64,000 nucleotides of DNA from Cyprinodon diabolis (taxonomy: Eukaryota > Chordata > Actinopteri > Cyprinodontiformes > Cyprinodontidae), in contig CM060075.1 in NCBI GenBank assembly GCA_030533445.1, forward strand, positions 35,333,196 to 35,397,195, in the 5' to 3' direction. The first letter of the stretch is position 1; each line of letters opens with the position of its first letter. Shown here one piece after another: positions 12,101 through 23,200 of the stretch. The position numbers were made by a program, and so were the translations under genes. The notes under the pieces were generated by a model. It made no database searches and had not been told where the DNA came from. It worked only from the letters and a program-made list of their open reading frames with translations.

Positions 12101-15100
12101 TTAAATTAAATTCCTTGGGTGTCTAACTTTGTTTAAATTTTACTATAAATGTTCATAGTTATTTTCTACTAGTATATAAATATTAAACCAATTATTTTTA
12201 TTAAATAAGAATTTTCTTTTCAAAAGTTGACTTTCACAAGAAGCTCTCTTTTCAAAACATTTACACATATACAGTGCCTAACACTAAAGGTACTTCTGCA
12301 GTATAGGACAATTTTATTATTTTATTTACCTGAATCTTTGACTAGTGTGGCACTAGGCAGTGGGGGTTTGAGATGGAAGAAAAAGCAGCAGCATGAAGGC
12401 CTCGCTACAGAGTTTATATCCTCAGCGTCATTTGCTGAACCTCCAAATCCATTGAACTAGTAATTAAAGTGCTGATATTTTACCTTTTTGGACAGAAGAA
12501 CAGTTAAGCAGCCCATCTGCAAGTGCAACAGGAATTTCTTGCAAGTCAGTCCATGTGTTCGTCCATTTATCTTTCTGGTAAACATCCATCTGTCCATTGC
12601 TTTGATAATGATCCAATCAATCCATTCATCTATCCAACTGTCTATATACAGTGGGGCAAAAAAGTATTTAGCCAGCCACCAATAGTGCAAGTTCTCCCAC
12701 TTAAAAAGATGAGAGAGGCCGGTGATTTTCATCATAGATATACCTCAACTATGAGAGACAAAATGAGAAAAAAAAATTCCAGAAAATCACATTGTCTGAT
12801 TTTTAAAGAATTTATTTGCAAAATATGTTGGAAAATAAGTATTTGGTCAATAACAAAAGTTCATCTCAATACTTTGTTATATACCCTTTGTTGGCAATGA
12901 CAGAGATCAAACGTTTTCTGTAAGTCTTCACAAGGTTTTCACACACTGTTGCTGGTATTTTGGCCCATTCCTCCATGCAGATCTCCTCTAGAGCAGTGAT
13001 GTTCTGGGGCTGTCGCTGGGCAACACGGACTTTCAACTCCCTCCAAAGATTTTCTATGGGGTTGAGATCTGGAGACTGGCTAGGCCACTCCAGGACCTTG
13101 AAATGCTTCTTACGAAGCCACTCCTTCGTTACCCGGGCGGTGTGTTTGGGATCATTGTCATGCTGAAAGACCCAGCCACGTTTCATCTTCAATGCCCTTG
13201 CTGATGGAAGGGGTTTTTCACTCAAAATTTGACGATACATGGCCCCATTCATTCTTTCCTTCACACGGATCAGTCGTCCTGGTCCCTTAGCAGAAAAACA
13301 GCCCCAAAGCATGATGTTTCCACCCCCATGCTTCACTGTAGGTATGGTGTTCTTTGGATGCAACTCAGCATTCTCTCTCCTCCAAACACGACGAGTAGAG
13401 TTTTTACCAAAAAGTTCTATTTTGGTTTCATCTGACCATATGATATTCTCCCAGTCATCGTCTGGATCATCCAAATGCTCTCTAGCAAACTTGAGACGGG
13501 CCTTAACATGTACTGGCTTAAGCAGGGGGACACGTCTGGCACTGCAGGATTTGAGTCCCTGGCGGCGTAGTGTGTTACTGATGGTAGCCTTTGTTACTTT
13601 GGTCCCAGCTCTCTGCAGGTCATTCACTAGGTCCCCCCGTGTGGTTCTGGGATTTTTACTCTCCGTTCTTGTGATCATTTTGACCCCACGGGGTGAGATC
13701 TTGTGTGGAGCCCCAGATCGAGGAAGATTATCAGTGGTCTTGTATGTTTTCCATTTTCTAATAATTGATCCCACAGTTGATTTCTTCACACCAAGCTGTT
13801 TACCTACTGCAGATTCAGACTTCCCAGCCTGGTGCAGGTCTATAATTTTGTTTCAGGTGTCCTTTGACAGCTCTCTAGTTTTGGCCATGGTGGAGTTTAG
13901 AGTGTGACTGAGGTTGTGGACAGGTGTCTTTTATACTGATAACGGGTTCAAACAGGTGCCATTAATGAAGGTAACGAGTGGAGGACAGAGGAGCCTCTTA
14001 CAGAAGAAGTTACAGGTCTGTGAGAGCCAGAAATCTTGCTTGTTTGTAACTGACCAAATACTTATTTTCCACCATATTTTGCAAATAAATTCTTTAAAAA
14101 TCAGACAATGTGATTTTCTGGATTTTTTTTTTCTCATTTTGTCTCTCATAGTTGAAGTATATCCATGATGAAAATTACTGGCCTCTCTCATCTTTTTAAG
14201 TGGGAGAACTTCCACTATTGGTGGCTGACTAAATACTTTTTTGCCCCACTGTACCTGTTCATAGACTTTTCAGGTTTTCAATCTGCTTTGCATCCATTAA
14301 TCCTACTATTTGTCCATCCATCAGATCATTTATCATCCATCAGGTATGTCTATTCATGCAAAGAGCTGCTTCTCCCCGTCTGCTTCTTACCGTTTTCTCT
14401 GTAATATCGCTGCAGCTTCTCATCCAGTATTTTGCAGATTCCGTCTCCAAAGTTTTGCAGTATTTTTGCCTCTTTAGCGTTTTTTAGTGGAAGTGGATAT
14501 TTATTCAAAGAGTTTATAGCCTTTAAAAAGAAAAAAGAAAAAACACAATTCATTTAAATAACACAAAAATCACAGCTGATTTCTGACATTTTATTGTAAC
14601 TTTAAAAGTGGATGTTTTTTTTTTTTTTGCAAAAAAGGCATGCAATATTTTAAAAGTGTTTTGCAACTTACAAACAGGATATATACAATTAAACTTTTCT
14701 TGTATTTTAACTACTTAACTGTGCATATCAGCAAAAAAATAAAGAATGTTGAAATATATATCGACCTGCCTCTAAACTCTCCCATACTTTACTTATATCC
14801 ACTTTTATTTAAAGTTAATGTAACTCTGGTGAATAAAAAAGGTCAGTTGTTCTTGTGTGATGTTGTAAAGTATTACTCTCTCTATGATAAACATCACATC
14901 AATACTTTTTATCATTCCACGCTAAGGCTGGGGAATTAATCGATTTGCAATATAATCACACAAAAAACACAATTTTGAAACTGCAGAGGCGCTTATTTTT
15001 AATTACCCTATTTTGACCTTGAGAAAGACACTACATTTCTGCCTCCACCACCTTAAGGTGTTGGCAAAACGCTTGAGGTGGGTTTGTCGCCACATGAAAG

Positions 15101-17449
15101 GTAGAGAGAATTACAGCTGGCACACAGATCCATGCATGCAAGTAGACTTAAACACATTGGTTACAGTAAAATGCTGTAACAATGTTCTCTGGGGAAGGAA
15201 GCTTCTAAAACTGAAAGTCTGGGCTCAAACATCTACAAGCTTGAGGTTAGTGTAAAGAAAAATCTAAATAAAATCGCAATTTTGGTTAAAAATAATAGCA
15301 ATTTCGATTTTGGGCAAAATCTTTCGGCCCTATTCCATGCTATGAAATAGTTAATAGTATCTATGATTCATATGATATTGTATTTAGTCAATATTAGGGC
15401 TGCAACTAACGATTATTTTGCAATCCATCATTTTTTCGATTAATCGATAGCCAAAGGTTCCTTGAGGAAGATTTTTTTGTGTGAAATTAAACCAGGAGAA
15501 ACTTAAACTTTCCTACTTGAGGAGTTCTGGATAGAAAATATTGACAGATGAAAATGTTTTTTTGTTTTATCTTAAATGCAAAATGGTACTTTTTTTAAAT
15601 GTTTTATTTTGGTATAATTTCAATGGGTCGCTCTGTCTCTATACTCTCTATACTTTCCCGATTAATCAATTACTAAATTAGTTGATTATTATTTCAATAA
15701 GCGATTTATCATGATTAATCCGATTAGTCATTTCAGCCCTAGTCAATATCGGTATTGGCCAATACTCAAAGTTGCATGCTTAGTATTGTACCGGTCTTGT
15801 GTGAAATTCTGTTTCCCAGTGAAAATCTGACCCCCCCGTGTCGAGAGCGAGCATTGCAGCCAGAGAGGCGGATCTGACCATTTTCATGGTGCTTCTGATC
15901 ATTTCTCTGTAAAAACAGCTCATATAATCATGTCAGTGTTGTGACATTCAGTTTAATCAGTAGTTGTTGTTACAAATTTGTAAAATAAATAAATAACAAG
16001 GTCTTTTTAAGCCGTTTTATGTTGGGGGTTTTTTAAACGCCAAGAGAATCTGTATTTCTACAACTTTTGCCACTTAAGCCTAGCAGAAATAACAGTCAGT
16101 CACCAAACACAGATTTCCAATATCGTGGGAAAAAAGTATTCAATTATTCACCCTAGTTAGATAAACGGAGATTGATGGATTTCACTCAGTCGGCACATTT
16201 ATTCATATCTTTGCAAAGAGAGAACAGTTCATCATACAGCCCTAATGGCACAGCATTCTGCCCTGTTCTGCTAGAGCAGCGTTCATCCTCCCTTACTTAC
16301 AACAATGGAAAAGTAGCCAGAGTCAAAACAAATTAACCACTTTGGTTAACAGTAACATGTTATGAATAAACCTTGAGAAAGAATCTGGTTTGTTATGGGA
16401 AGAAGCAATGTCTGGTCTACAAACACCATCCTGAAGGGAATGGTGTGGCCTTGAAAGTGAAACAGACTGAGTGAAAACTTTTATAGTGAGTAAATAAGAT
16501 AAATAAATATATAATAGAAGAGAAATAAAAATTTTCCGACAACACCAACACTTAGTGTGTATTTTTATTTTTCATAACCTATATAAGAGGATGAAAACTG
16601 GCTGATAGCAGGGCACACATATTAAGACGTCCTGCTGAGATGAGAGAGTAGATTCCGATAAATCCCCTTTTAATGTAAAATATGACAGATTACTGGATTA
16701 AGGACATTTCTATTATAAGACATACTATCACTCATAACGAGAATTTTGAAGCAGTGGGAAGAAATTAATTCACCTACAAGTCTTTAACTGTTTATTCCTC
16801 TCTTAGTCAACAACAAATCCTGTGGGTTTGGTAATATTTACTCATTTTTTGCCCAAATTAAATGAGGGGAACCATATATTTCAGCTGATTGAAATAATCT
16901 GGTCAACCTCCATAACATGGGAAGAAATTAATTTACCTGCAAGTCTTTAACTGTGTTTATTCCTCTCTTCATCAACAACAAACCCTAATAAAGCTGTATT
17001 AGGACACCTCTAATTTAACCAAACATTGTGTTTTTTTTGTGTGTTTTTTTACCTATTTCCAAACAAATGAAATAGTTTTACGGTGACAAATTATTAACAA
17101 CAGATTTTTTTTTCTTTCACTTTTTGTGGTCCTATTAATATATGTACAGTACAGCTCTCATTTTAGGGCTTTCATGTAAAGCAAAGCTGCTGTTTTAATT
17201 TCTAGAATATGTTTTCAATCTCCAGCTGGCAGCGGTCTTGCTTCTTTCCTTCACACCGTACTGTGTCTTATTGGGAAAGTTTCAGTGAGTCTGCAGTGAG
17301 CTGGGTACCTTCTGGTAGGTGTACTGGATCTTCAGGCCTTTCTCCTTCGCCTCGTCCCGGAGCTCGGTGAGCCACTGGAGGAACAGCGGGTTCGGACAGG
17401 ACGGCAGGGCGCGTTTCCGACCGAACCGAACCGGCTCCGAGTCTGGCAT
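148..17449 (-). CDS. mus81: MUS81 structure-specific endonuclease subunit (14 coding exons, 3' end outside window)
   Basis: Catalytic subunit of the nuclear MUS81-EME1/EME2 nuclease, which cuts 3' flaps, replication forks and nicked Holliday junctions. Coding exons in transcript order: 17309-17449, 14391-14520, 11389-11477, 9634-9765, 9463-9543, 9282-9370, 7186-7545, 6985-7112, 4983-5095, 4541-4660, 2854-2949, 2492-2620, 2285-2388, 148-231. All phases join, giving 598 codons plus 2 nt; the last short exon lies left of position 1. Domains: N-terminal helix-hairpin-helix about 10-90 ([15 protein letters not shown]), winged helix about 140-235, acidic linker 246-280, XPF-type nuclease about 325-450 with CVDF and the signature ERKRMDD at 401-407, and C-terminal HhH from about 537 ([11 protein letters not shown]). 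The ATG at 17449 is chosen because [13 protein letters not shown] aligns with the human N-terminus. Human MUS81 is 551 aa; the extra length is mostly linker. Introns 2 and 13 carry Tc1 elements, intron 8 a TTAA palindrome. The exon 6 donor (GTTATT) is weak. Confidence 0.96.
558..2163 (-). mobile_element. Tc1-like transposon, copy 1, in mus81 intron 13
   Basis: A 1606-bp element with terminal inverted repeats that start CAGTGGGGCAAAAAAG at both ends and a TA duplication outside each end (556-557 and 2164-2165). It has the length, TIRs and single transposase gene of a complete Tc1 element. It begins 121 bp downstream of the mus81 exon 13 donor and lies in the same orientation as mus81. It is nearly identical to the copy at 12649-14251, so both inserted recently. 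Confidence 0.93.
775..1797 (-). pseudogene. Tc1 transposase, one internal nonsense codon
   Basis: The reading frame runs 341 codons from ATG at 1797 to a stop at 775. It has the N-terminal helix-turn-helix region ([20 protein letters not shown]), the HGGGNIML block and the DDE acidic residues in [12 protein letters not shown] and SPDLNPIE. It is interrupted only by an amber codon at 1357-1359, where the copy at 12866-13888 has glutamate in WENI. It also has serine where the other copy has tryptophan ([10 protein letters not shown] against [10 protein letters not shown]). Full-length transposase cannot be made without readthrough. Confidence 0.92.
4983..7112 (-). other. mus81: mus81 nuclease-core exons 8 and 9
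   Basis: Exons 6985-7112 and 4983-5095 encode residues 341-421, the centre of the XPF/ERCC4 nuclease fold. Exon 8 has the conserved [13 protein letters not shown] strand. Exon 9 has [15 protein letters not shown] followed by [13 protein letters not shown]. The E-R-K-x3-D metal-binding signature is intact, so the visible catalytic core looks functional. The 1.9-kb intron between them contains the palindromic TTAA element at 5567-6478. Confidence 0.93.
5567..6478. mobile_element. Large palindromic TTAA-type DNA element
   Basis: The arms at about 5567-5940 and 6115-6478 are inverted copies of each other, both starting AAGGAATAGTACACCC, around a loop of about 170 bp. TTAA sits at both edges (5563-5566 and 6479-6482). 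Translations of the two arms over 76 codons differ at four positions, so they are close to identical. A TTAA duplication is typical of piggyBac and Kolobok elements. No transposase is present, so it is non-autonomous. The loop holds a short open stretch starting [17 protein letters not shown] at about 6042, of unknown origin. Confidence 0.82.
7404..7418 (-). other. mus81: Candidate SUMO-interacting motif in mus81 exon 7
   Basis: Codons 264-268 read VVDLT. They follow a run of six glutamates and are followed by an acidic/serine stretch ([11 protein letters not shown]). This matches the type of SUMO-interacting motif with a V/I-V/I-D-L-T core flanked by acidic residues. It lies in the presumably disordered linker between the winged-helix and nuclease domains. 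Binding to SUMO is inferred, not shown. Confidence 0.5.
7913..8905. mobile_element. Possible degraded pogo-like DNA element in mus81 intron 6
   Basis: The left edge (CCGTATTAGCCTGAATGTAA from about 7912) and the right edge (GTCTAATAATCAGCG with a degenerate inverse of the left end near 8900) resemble the TIRs of fish pogo/Tigger-like elements. An internal GTCTTATAATCGGGGGTC near 7974 echoes the right end. No transposase could be read. Assignment rests on recalled TIR style only. Confidence 0.35.
9933..10575. mobile_element. Harbinger-like MITE in mus81 intron 3
   Basis: The ends are inverted copies: left TGCCCCGTCCACACAAAG, right CTTCGTGTGGACGGGGCC. Both are flanked by TAA (9930-9932 and 10576-10578), a 3-bp duplication typical of PIF/Harbinger. 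The interior holds an A-rich run at 10374-10393 and a short minus-strand open frame at about 10088-10270 that cannot be identified with confidence. About 643 bp, non-autonomous. Confidence 0.7.
10750..10980. mobile_element. Truncated transposon end with palindrome array (copy A)
   Basis: Begins ACAACGGAGTATAAGGGCCA, closely matching the terminal repeat of the nested element at 54667-55234 (ACGACGGAGTATTAGGGCCA). It continues as repeated short palindromes around TCGTAA and TCATAA, separated by TTTATTCTC-like spacers. No right terminus is recognised, so this is a 5' fragment. Confidence 0.6.
11007..11112. repeat. Dispersed repeat shared with 37400-37505
   Basis: About 100 bp beginning CAAGGCTGCA and containing AAACGAAATTTCTTTTTG and a short TATACAC hairpin. 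It recurs with scattered differences at 37400-37505 in ovol1 intron 3. Family unknown; no ends are defined. Confidence 0.55.
12649..14251 (-). mobile_element. Tc1-like transposon, copy 2, in mus81 intron 2
   Basis: A 1603-bp element with the same CAGTGGGGCAAAAAAG terminal inverted repeats and TA at 12647-12648 and 14252-14253. It starts 139 bp downstream of the mus81 exon 2 donor, in the same orientation as mus81. It is structurally complete like copy 1. Confidence 0.93.
12866..13888 (-). pseudogene. Tc1 transposase, nonsense at codon 12
   Basis: Same 341-codon frame as copy 1 (ATG at 13888, stop at 12866). It is intact except for TGA at 13853-13855 (codon 12), where copy 1 has CGA, the change expected from deamination of a methylated CpG. 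The remaining 329 codons are open and contain the paired DNA-binding region ([13 protein letters not shown]), [21 protein letters not shown] and [12 protein letters not shown] downstream start would lose the first helix-turn-helix helices. Confidence 0.92.
14924..15331. mobile_element. hAT-like MITE
   Basis: The ends (AAGGCTGGGGAATTAATCG and TTTCGGCCCT) are degenerate inverted repeats of the AGGGCTGGG type. The flanks attccacgct (14914-14923) and attccatgct (15332-15341) are near-identical direct repeats. The interior has no recognisable coding sequence. It lies in mus81 intron 1. Confidence 0.6.
15395..15741. mobile_element. hAT MITE with perfect 8-bp target duplication
   Basis: A 347-bp element running TAGGGCTGCAACTAACGAT to TCATTTCAGCCCTA. 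GTCAATAT is duplicated exactly on both sides (15387-15394 and 15742-15749). The 8-bp duplication and TAGGGCTG ends are characteristic of hAT. The interior is AT-rich with repeated GATTAATCGAT-like motifs and no coding sequence. It lies in mus81 intron 1. Confidence 0.85.
16127..17020. repeat. Unclassified interspersed repeat, most continuous copy
   Basis: 16127-16540 matches 61335-61740 in the same orientation (shared landmarks GGATTTCACTCAGTCGGCAC and GGCCTTGARAGWGAAACAGACTG). 16630-17000 matches the inverse of 62970-63070 and 63640-63910. The distal part contains two tandem versions of one block, ATGGGAAGAAATTAATTYACC to CTTTAACTGT, near 16745 and 16917. No coding sequence or termini could be assigned. 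It lies in mus81 intron 1. Confidence 0.65.
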
Positions 17450-17612
17450 CCCTTTGAAACACACGAGACACGATTACACGATAAACTCGCAGAATAACGC
17501 GAGAAGAGAGTAAAAAAAGAGACATTAGAGGAAGTTTTGATATATGCTAAAAATTACATTACAAGAATGTTTAACTCAAGGTTTTTTGCACAAATCGCCA
17601 AATTTAATACTC

Positions 17613-17716
17613 AACTCAACTCAACTCAACTTTATTTATAAAGCGCTTTCAGTCAGCCAAAGCTAAAATCAAAGCGCTGTACAGGTCATTTGAGCAGATT
17701 ATAAAACACAATTATC
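17613..17716 (-). repeat. LINE 3' tail
   Basis: On the minus strand it reads GTACAGCGCTTTG, then AAAGCGCTTTATAAATAAAG, then repeated GTTGA units. This is the style of 3' UTR and tail found at the end of many fish LINE copies. It is 5'-truncated and sits between the mus81 start codon and the presumed promoter. Confidence 0.6.
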
Positions 17717-18574
17717 ACCACAACACAGGACAAACTCAAAGATTAAAAAACAGTAAGAGCAAATTTACTGCAAATTTATTTATTAATAAATAAAAGACAA
17801 AAGAAATAAGTTACTTAAAAGGAAACACGCAAATAAGACAGATTTAATGTAATTTCCCAAAACAATTACCTGCTGGCGCCTTGTTTTCAAACCTACAAGA
17901 ACACTTCCTTGTTAGTATCGGTCACGTGATCCACAGTACTGCAGCGAGGAGAAATGAGTAACGACATCTAGCGACGAGAAAAATCACTTACATTTATGAG
18001 GAAGAAAAATTGTATAAAATTATATAATTTTGTAAATGCCCGTAAACTCAATGTAAAACCCTAGCTATTATTTAATGTTTATTTTATTTATTTATTTATT
18101 TATTTCATTTATTCATTTCTACCTTCTATGTCTTTCTTAAAGTTATTATTTCACCTATAATTGTCCAATGTTTCACCAACTGTTGTATATCTATGCTTGA
18201 AGTCCAGTAGGTAAACACATACAAATGGAGAATTTCAGGAAAAAAAGGTAAATAAAGAGCTTTACACTGCTGTATCAGCAGGAAAAACGTTCAGCCATCT
18301 CACATGAAGGTGTGGTGCGTCAATGAAGCTTTGAACACCTATGGTGCGTTTATGAGCGTCAGACATATGCCATCTCACCGAAAACACAGTATAAATGAAC
18401 AGTTTCCAAACAGAAAAACATCTAAACAACATGGACTTTCTAACACTTGATGTTTGATTAATTCTGTAATGTTACATGAAATTACCAATAAAGCATTAAT
18501 TGGAAAAAAATAAATTAATTTAAAAAAATCTAGCGGCGAGAAATACGTTGGCCAACCAATTTGAGGTGCCTTTA

Positions 18575-19060
18575 CCGCCACCTGGCGTATTCAGAATATA
18601 ATACAATACAATAAAATAGAAAAAAACAGAGCAGAATAGAATAGAAAAGAATAGAATAGTTCACAGCAGCAAAAAGATTATAGAAAAAATGGTCACACAA
18701 ATTTGGATCTTAGAAAAGTGTATAAAAATTACATAACAGTAGAGTTAAAAAAGGAACAAATGACATACTGCACTGTAAAGTGTTTGAACAATATAAACGC
18801 TTTACACCTGGAGAATAACTAACTAATATAAAGCTATGGATATTTTCTACAGTAATGGATAGTTGAAAATAGCAGTAACCTCAGATTTGTGCAAAATGAC
18901 AACATGTTATGTAATTGACTTAGGTAGAAAGTGTGCAAAATCAGCATAAATGTAAAAACTTATTGAGGTTGTTGGAAACAGCGATGGTTATAAAGTTTTG
19001 CAGCTGCTGGGAGGAAGGATCTGCGATAACGCTACCTGGTGCATTTAGGGCCTAGTCACA
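18575..19060 (-). repeat. Probable LINE-derived repeat with ATTCT-type tail
   Basis: The left edge is a run of AATAGA/AATACA units, which on the minus strand is a TATTCT-type tail. The unique-looking body ends near CAGCTGCTGGGAGGAAGGATC (about 19000-19025), a phrase common in fish interspersed repeats. Assignment to a LINE is from recalled family style. Confidence 0.4.
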
Positions 19061-20133
19061 ATTTATGGTGAATGTAGCTGAAAATCAGAAGGAAATTACC
19101 TTATACATATATTAATTAAAATAAATAACCCTGTGCTTATAAATATCAAATCATTCCTGACATTGTTTTATCAATTTAATATCAAATAAAATGATCCCTT
19201 TTTACTTAACAAATTCTATTAGGAGATGTTGTCCAGTTTCTTAGTGATTACTTTAATTATACATCCCTGTTTGATGTTTTCCAATGAGTGAAAGATTACT
19301 ATTGAAATCTATTAGAACAGTTCGGGATGATGTCATGATTGTTTCCTCTCCTTTAACTTTCATCTCCATTTCTGTCTCTCCCTACTTTGACTATTATTTA
19401 AATGTCATCCTGTATCTTCATTCATCGATCACCTCTGCCAAGAACAGTTGCATCTGTTATATAGAGTTTGAATTGCACTAAAAAACATTCTCCAAATGTT
19501 TGCAGTATTTGAATCATAAACTGATTACTCCATTATAAATCTTTTATAGTCCATCATATCAAGTGTTAACCCGCAAGCTTCATTGTGAGCAGAGCGGAAT
19601 TCAAACTGGTTGCAAAATGAACTTCTGCAGTCTGAGGAAAGAAAATGGTATTAAAATAATCCCTCTTTACTATGTTCTGAGAGATACCCCATGTTTATTT
19701 TCCTTCCCTGATATTAATAATTATGCATTTTCTATGTGTTTGTATATATTTGTCTTGGTTTTTATTTGATGTCACAATACCGAAGCTAAGCTCTCAGCCC
19801 AACTTTCATCTCTTACCAACAATATTTACAGGAAATCTCAAGAGAAACTGTTTGATATTGTTGGTATTGTTGTATAATCATACATTTAATGTTGTGTGTA
19901 GACACCGCTTGTGTTTAAAAATCTGGAAAATAGCAGAAAGTTTTTCCAAAGTGTTTAATTGAGGTGGTGAGTAGATATTTTCTAGCCAATTATTCATGTA
20001 TGTAAGAAAACTTCTCTATAGATTCATGGAAAATATTTGGGTGGATGTTTTTATCCTTTTATCCTAAGACGTGCTCCCTGTGTGTTTGTGTAACAGATCA
20101 AAGAAACACAAATAAACTAATAATAATCTAACT

Positions 20134-20139
20134 TTATTG
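20134..20139 (-). terminator. dnai2: dnai2 polyadenylation signal
   Basis: AATAAA on the minus strand, 109 bp past the dnai2 stop codon. A second AATAAA lies at 20147-20152. Either could direct 3' end formation. Confidence 0.7.
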
Positions 20140-20247
20140 ATCAGTTTATTGTTTTTGAGTTTAACAAAGCTAAACGATGTACAATAACGCACAAATTAGC
20201 AAATACAGAGATATTAAAATGGCAAGGTGGAAAGGTTTGAAGACGAG

Positions 20248-23200
20248 TCAACCCATGGTAACTGCTTCACCATTCTCCTCTCCGTTATTTACTTCTCTTC
20301 CATTACAGTCTCCATTCTGCTGGAAAAAGGAGAGACTGGTAGTAAAACAGATGTGACCAAAGTAAATGGGTCCATCCAGGCCAGTAGAATATGGACCAGG
20401 TTCCTCGCTCCGCTCCCTTACCTGTGGTGTCTCCTCTCTCCTCTCCCTCCTCTTCCTCTCGGCTTCCACCAAGCTGTAGAAGTCTCTCTCAGCCTTGGCG
20501 ATGAGCTGCTCTGGGTCATCCTCCCCATCTTCCCGCCTCGCCTCATCCTCTCTGCTCTGTTCTGAGCGACTTCTTTCCTTCAAACGGATCTCTCTCTGAC
20601 GAGCCTCCAGAATCTTTTCCCCCTTCGTCTCCCTTTCAAATATCTGTAGAAAAAGGCAGCAACATTTTTTACTGGAAGCAAGTGCATAAAGATGATTTCA
20701 GTGTTGAAAAAGATCCTAAATTACACCTCTATTAGAGTCCTGTCATTGTTTTAAAGCTTTCTATAATCCTGTAGGGGTCTATTTATACAAGCGCACACCT
20801 TTCAGTTTATAACAGTGTATAACATGTACATTTGTAAAACTTTCATTATTTATGAAAGCTTTTCATTGTTCTCTTACTTGCTATTTACAACACTACCTAG
20901 TTTATTTCTATCTTTATCCCAATTAAGAAATTTGGTGCACTTTGTATTTGCCTCTGATGTACTGTATTTACCCACTGAGGGACAAATAAAGGGCTATTCT
21001 ATTCTATTCTATCCCATTCTATTTTCCTATTTTCACAACTCTGAAAATCAAACTACATGCTTGTTTTTATTAATATAATTACCTTTGAAGCTGCTTATGT
21101 TTACAGATTTAGTGAGGAAAATCCTAAAGGCCCATGTTAACACTGGAGGATCTGCAGAGTTCTTTGGCTCAGGTGTGGATCTCTGCAGAGTGCAAAACCT
21201 ATCACCACTGCACTCTTCACATCTGGCCTTAATAAAGTAGCAACAAAAATAAAGTCACTGTAGAAAACCCTGTAAACATGTGATAGATGATGCTCCGATC
21301 TGATATATCCACATCAAACCATTATGATCTACATGGAAATCATTGTATGGTAAACAAAAACTAACACTGCATGTCACCTTAGTCGCAACAGTCCATCCCA
21401 CAATGAAGCAACTGAAGTTCGCCCCAAACCCAAAATGACAGACTCTGAGATATTTCACAAAGATGAATGCCTGACAAAAAGTGACAGCTTCTAGATGGCT
21501 TCTAGCTCTAACTGCAATTTAATGAAGATCTACAGATAATTAACTCATGGAGTCTGAATACAAACACTTTCTGCCCTACATTAATTTTCCATCACGCTTA
21601 TCCCAAGCAGGGCTGCAAGGGGTGCTGGTGCCTATCTCCATTTGTCGATGGGCAAGAGGAAGGGTGCACTCTGGACAGGTCGCCAACACCTGACAAACAA
21701 CCATTCACACACACACTCACACCTAAGGAGAATTTAAAAAAGCCATTTAACCTAAGGGAGAACATGCAGAAAGACCCCGCACCAGGAATCAAACCCAGAA
21801 CCCTCTTGCTGTGAGGCAGCAGTTCTACCCACTGCGACACTGAGCAGAACTCTGCCCTACATAATGTTAAAACTGTCTTGACTTCTCTCCATTCTACATT
21901 ATTGTAAGAAGGAAAATAAATCTAATAAATAAATACACAAAAGTTTGTGATTGTTATTATTGCAAAAAGGTAAAACAATCTAAAGGGATATTAATATCTT
22001 GTAGAGGTGCTGCTCTTAATTGCCACTGACAAATTTACCTTTCCTGTTACTAAAAAAAGGATCTTTGCTCAGGAAATGTTTCAGCGTTTCTTACATCGGC
22101 AACTAGACTCTTCTCGTTCTTCTGAAGGGTTGACAGTCCGGAGCAGATCTTTAGCACCGTGGCCTCACCATTGTCGGAGCCGCACGCCACCAACTGGCCG
22201 TTATCCTGAATGCGGAGGCTGTACAGAGCTTTGTCACTCACCTGAGGACAAAGAAACAGAGCAAACGCCATGACGATTGTGAAACGGGGGAGGAGAAAAT
22301 TCAGGGATTTACTAGGGAGATCCAAGCACCTTGACACTCAGGGTGGGCTCACTCTCTTTGAACAGGATGTCCCAGATGTCCAATACCCCCTCCATCTTAA
22401 CGGTGAAGAAGACAGAAGGCCTTACTGGACTCCAGCAGGCGTCCATTAGGTAAGACATCTGGCACCTGAAATACAAAAAGACCATACAGTTCAGAATAAA
22501 CAGGAGGATACAAAACTGTATCACTAGAAGAAGAGAGAGTACAAACATAAGGACAAATACAGAACTCAATCCAACAATGTACGCCCTACAGAGCCAATCT
22601 CAGTGAAGTGAGTCTGTATCCTACTTGGTGGACATGATGGACGACTCCTTGATGTCCTCTGACCAGATGCGGGCAGTCCAGTCCCCGACGGTGAGGAAGT
22701 TTTTGGGGAAGAAGGGATTCCTCTGCATGGCGTAAATGGCTCCATGGTGGCCCTGATATGTGCAGACAATCTTCTCAGCTTGAGTCTTTGCCTTCCTGTT
22801 GCAGGAGACCACCAGGCCCTCCTCGGTGCCCACCATGAACTTAGTTGGCTGAACAGACATCAGACACATGAACAGGATGAAAATCAACTGAAAACCAACC
22901 AGCTGGAACTTCTGTCTATCTATTCTAGCAGACTTCTGTTAATATCCACACTTAAAATAGTCTTTGCAACTGTCTTTGCAACTTAAGCTCTACACGGACG
23001 ACTGACTGTAGCTTGCAAGTAAAGAAAGAAACGGTCACCATGGTGGGCTCAAACTCCAGAGAGATGGCACCTAAAGCTCTATCCAGATTCCCCTCTCGGC
23101 TCGGGTCCAGAACTAGATGCTCCGTTGGCTCGTTCAGCTTGCGGACATCCCACCAAAGAACCTGACAAAACAAGAGAAATCTTCATCCTCAAGTCTCATT

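Larger units (their letters stand above)
17450..20247. other. Intergenic interval between mus81 5' end and dnai2 3' end
   Basis: No coding exon was found. Right of the LINE tail, a short GC-richer stretch (about 17870-17990) has an ETS-type ACTTCCTT at 17902-17909 and a CACGTG E-box at 17923-17928, and could be the mus81 promoter. A tail of repeated AATAGA/ATACA units followed by 18590-19060 looks like another LINE-derived segment. 19060-20130 shows nothing recognisable. Confidence 0.5.
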
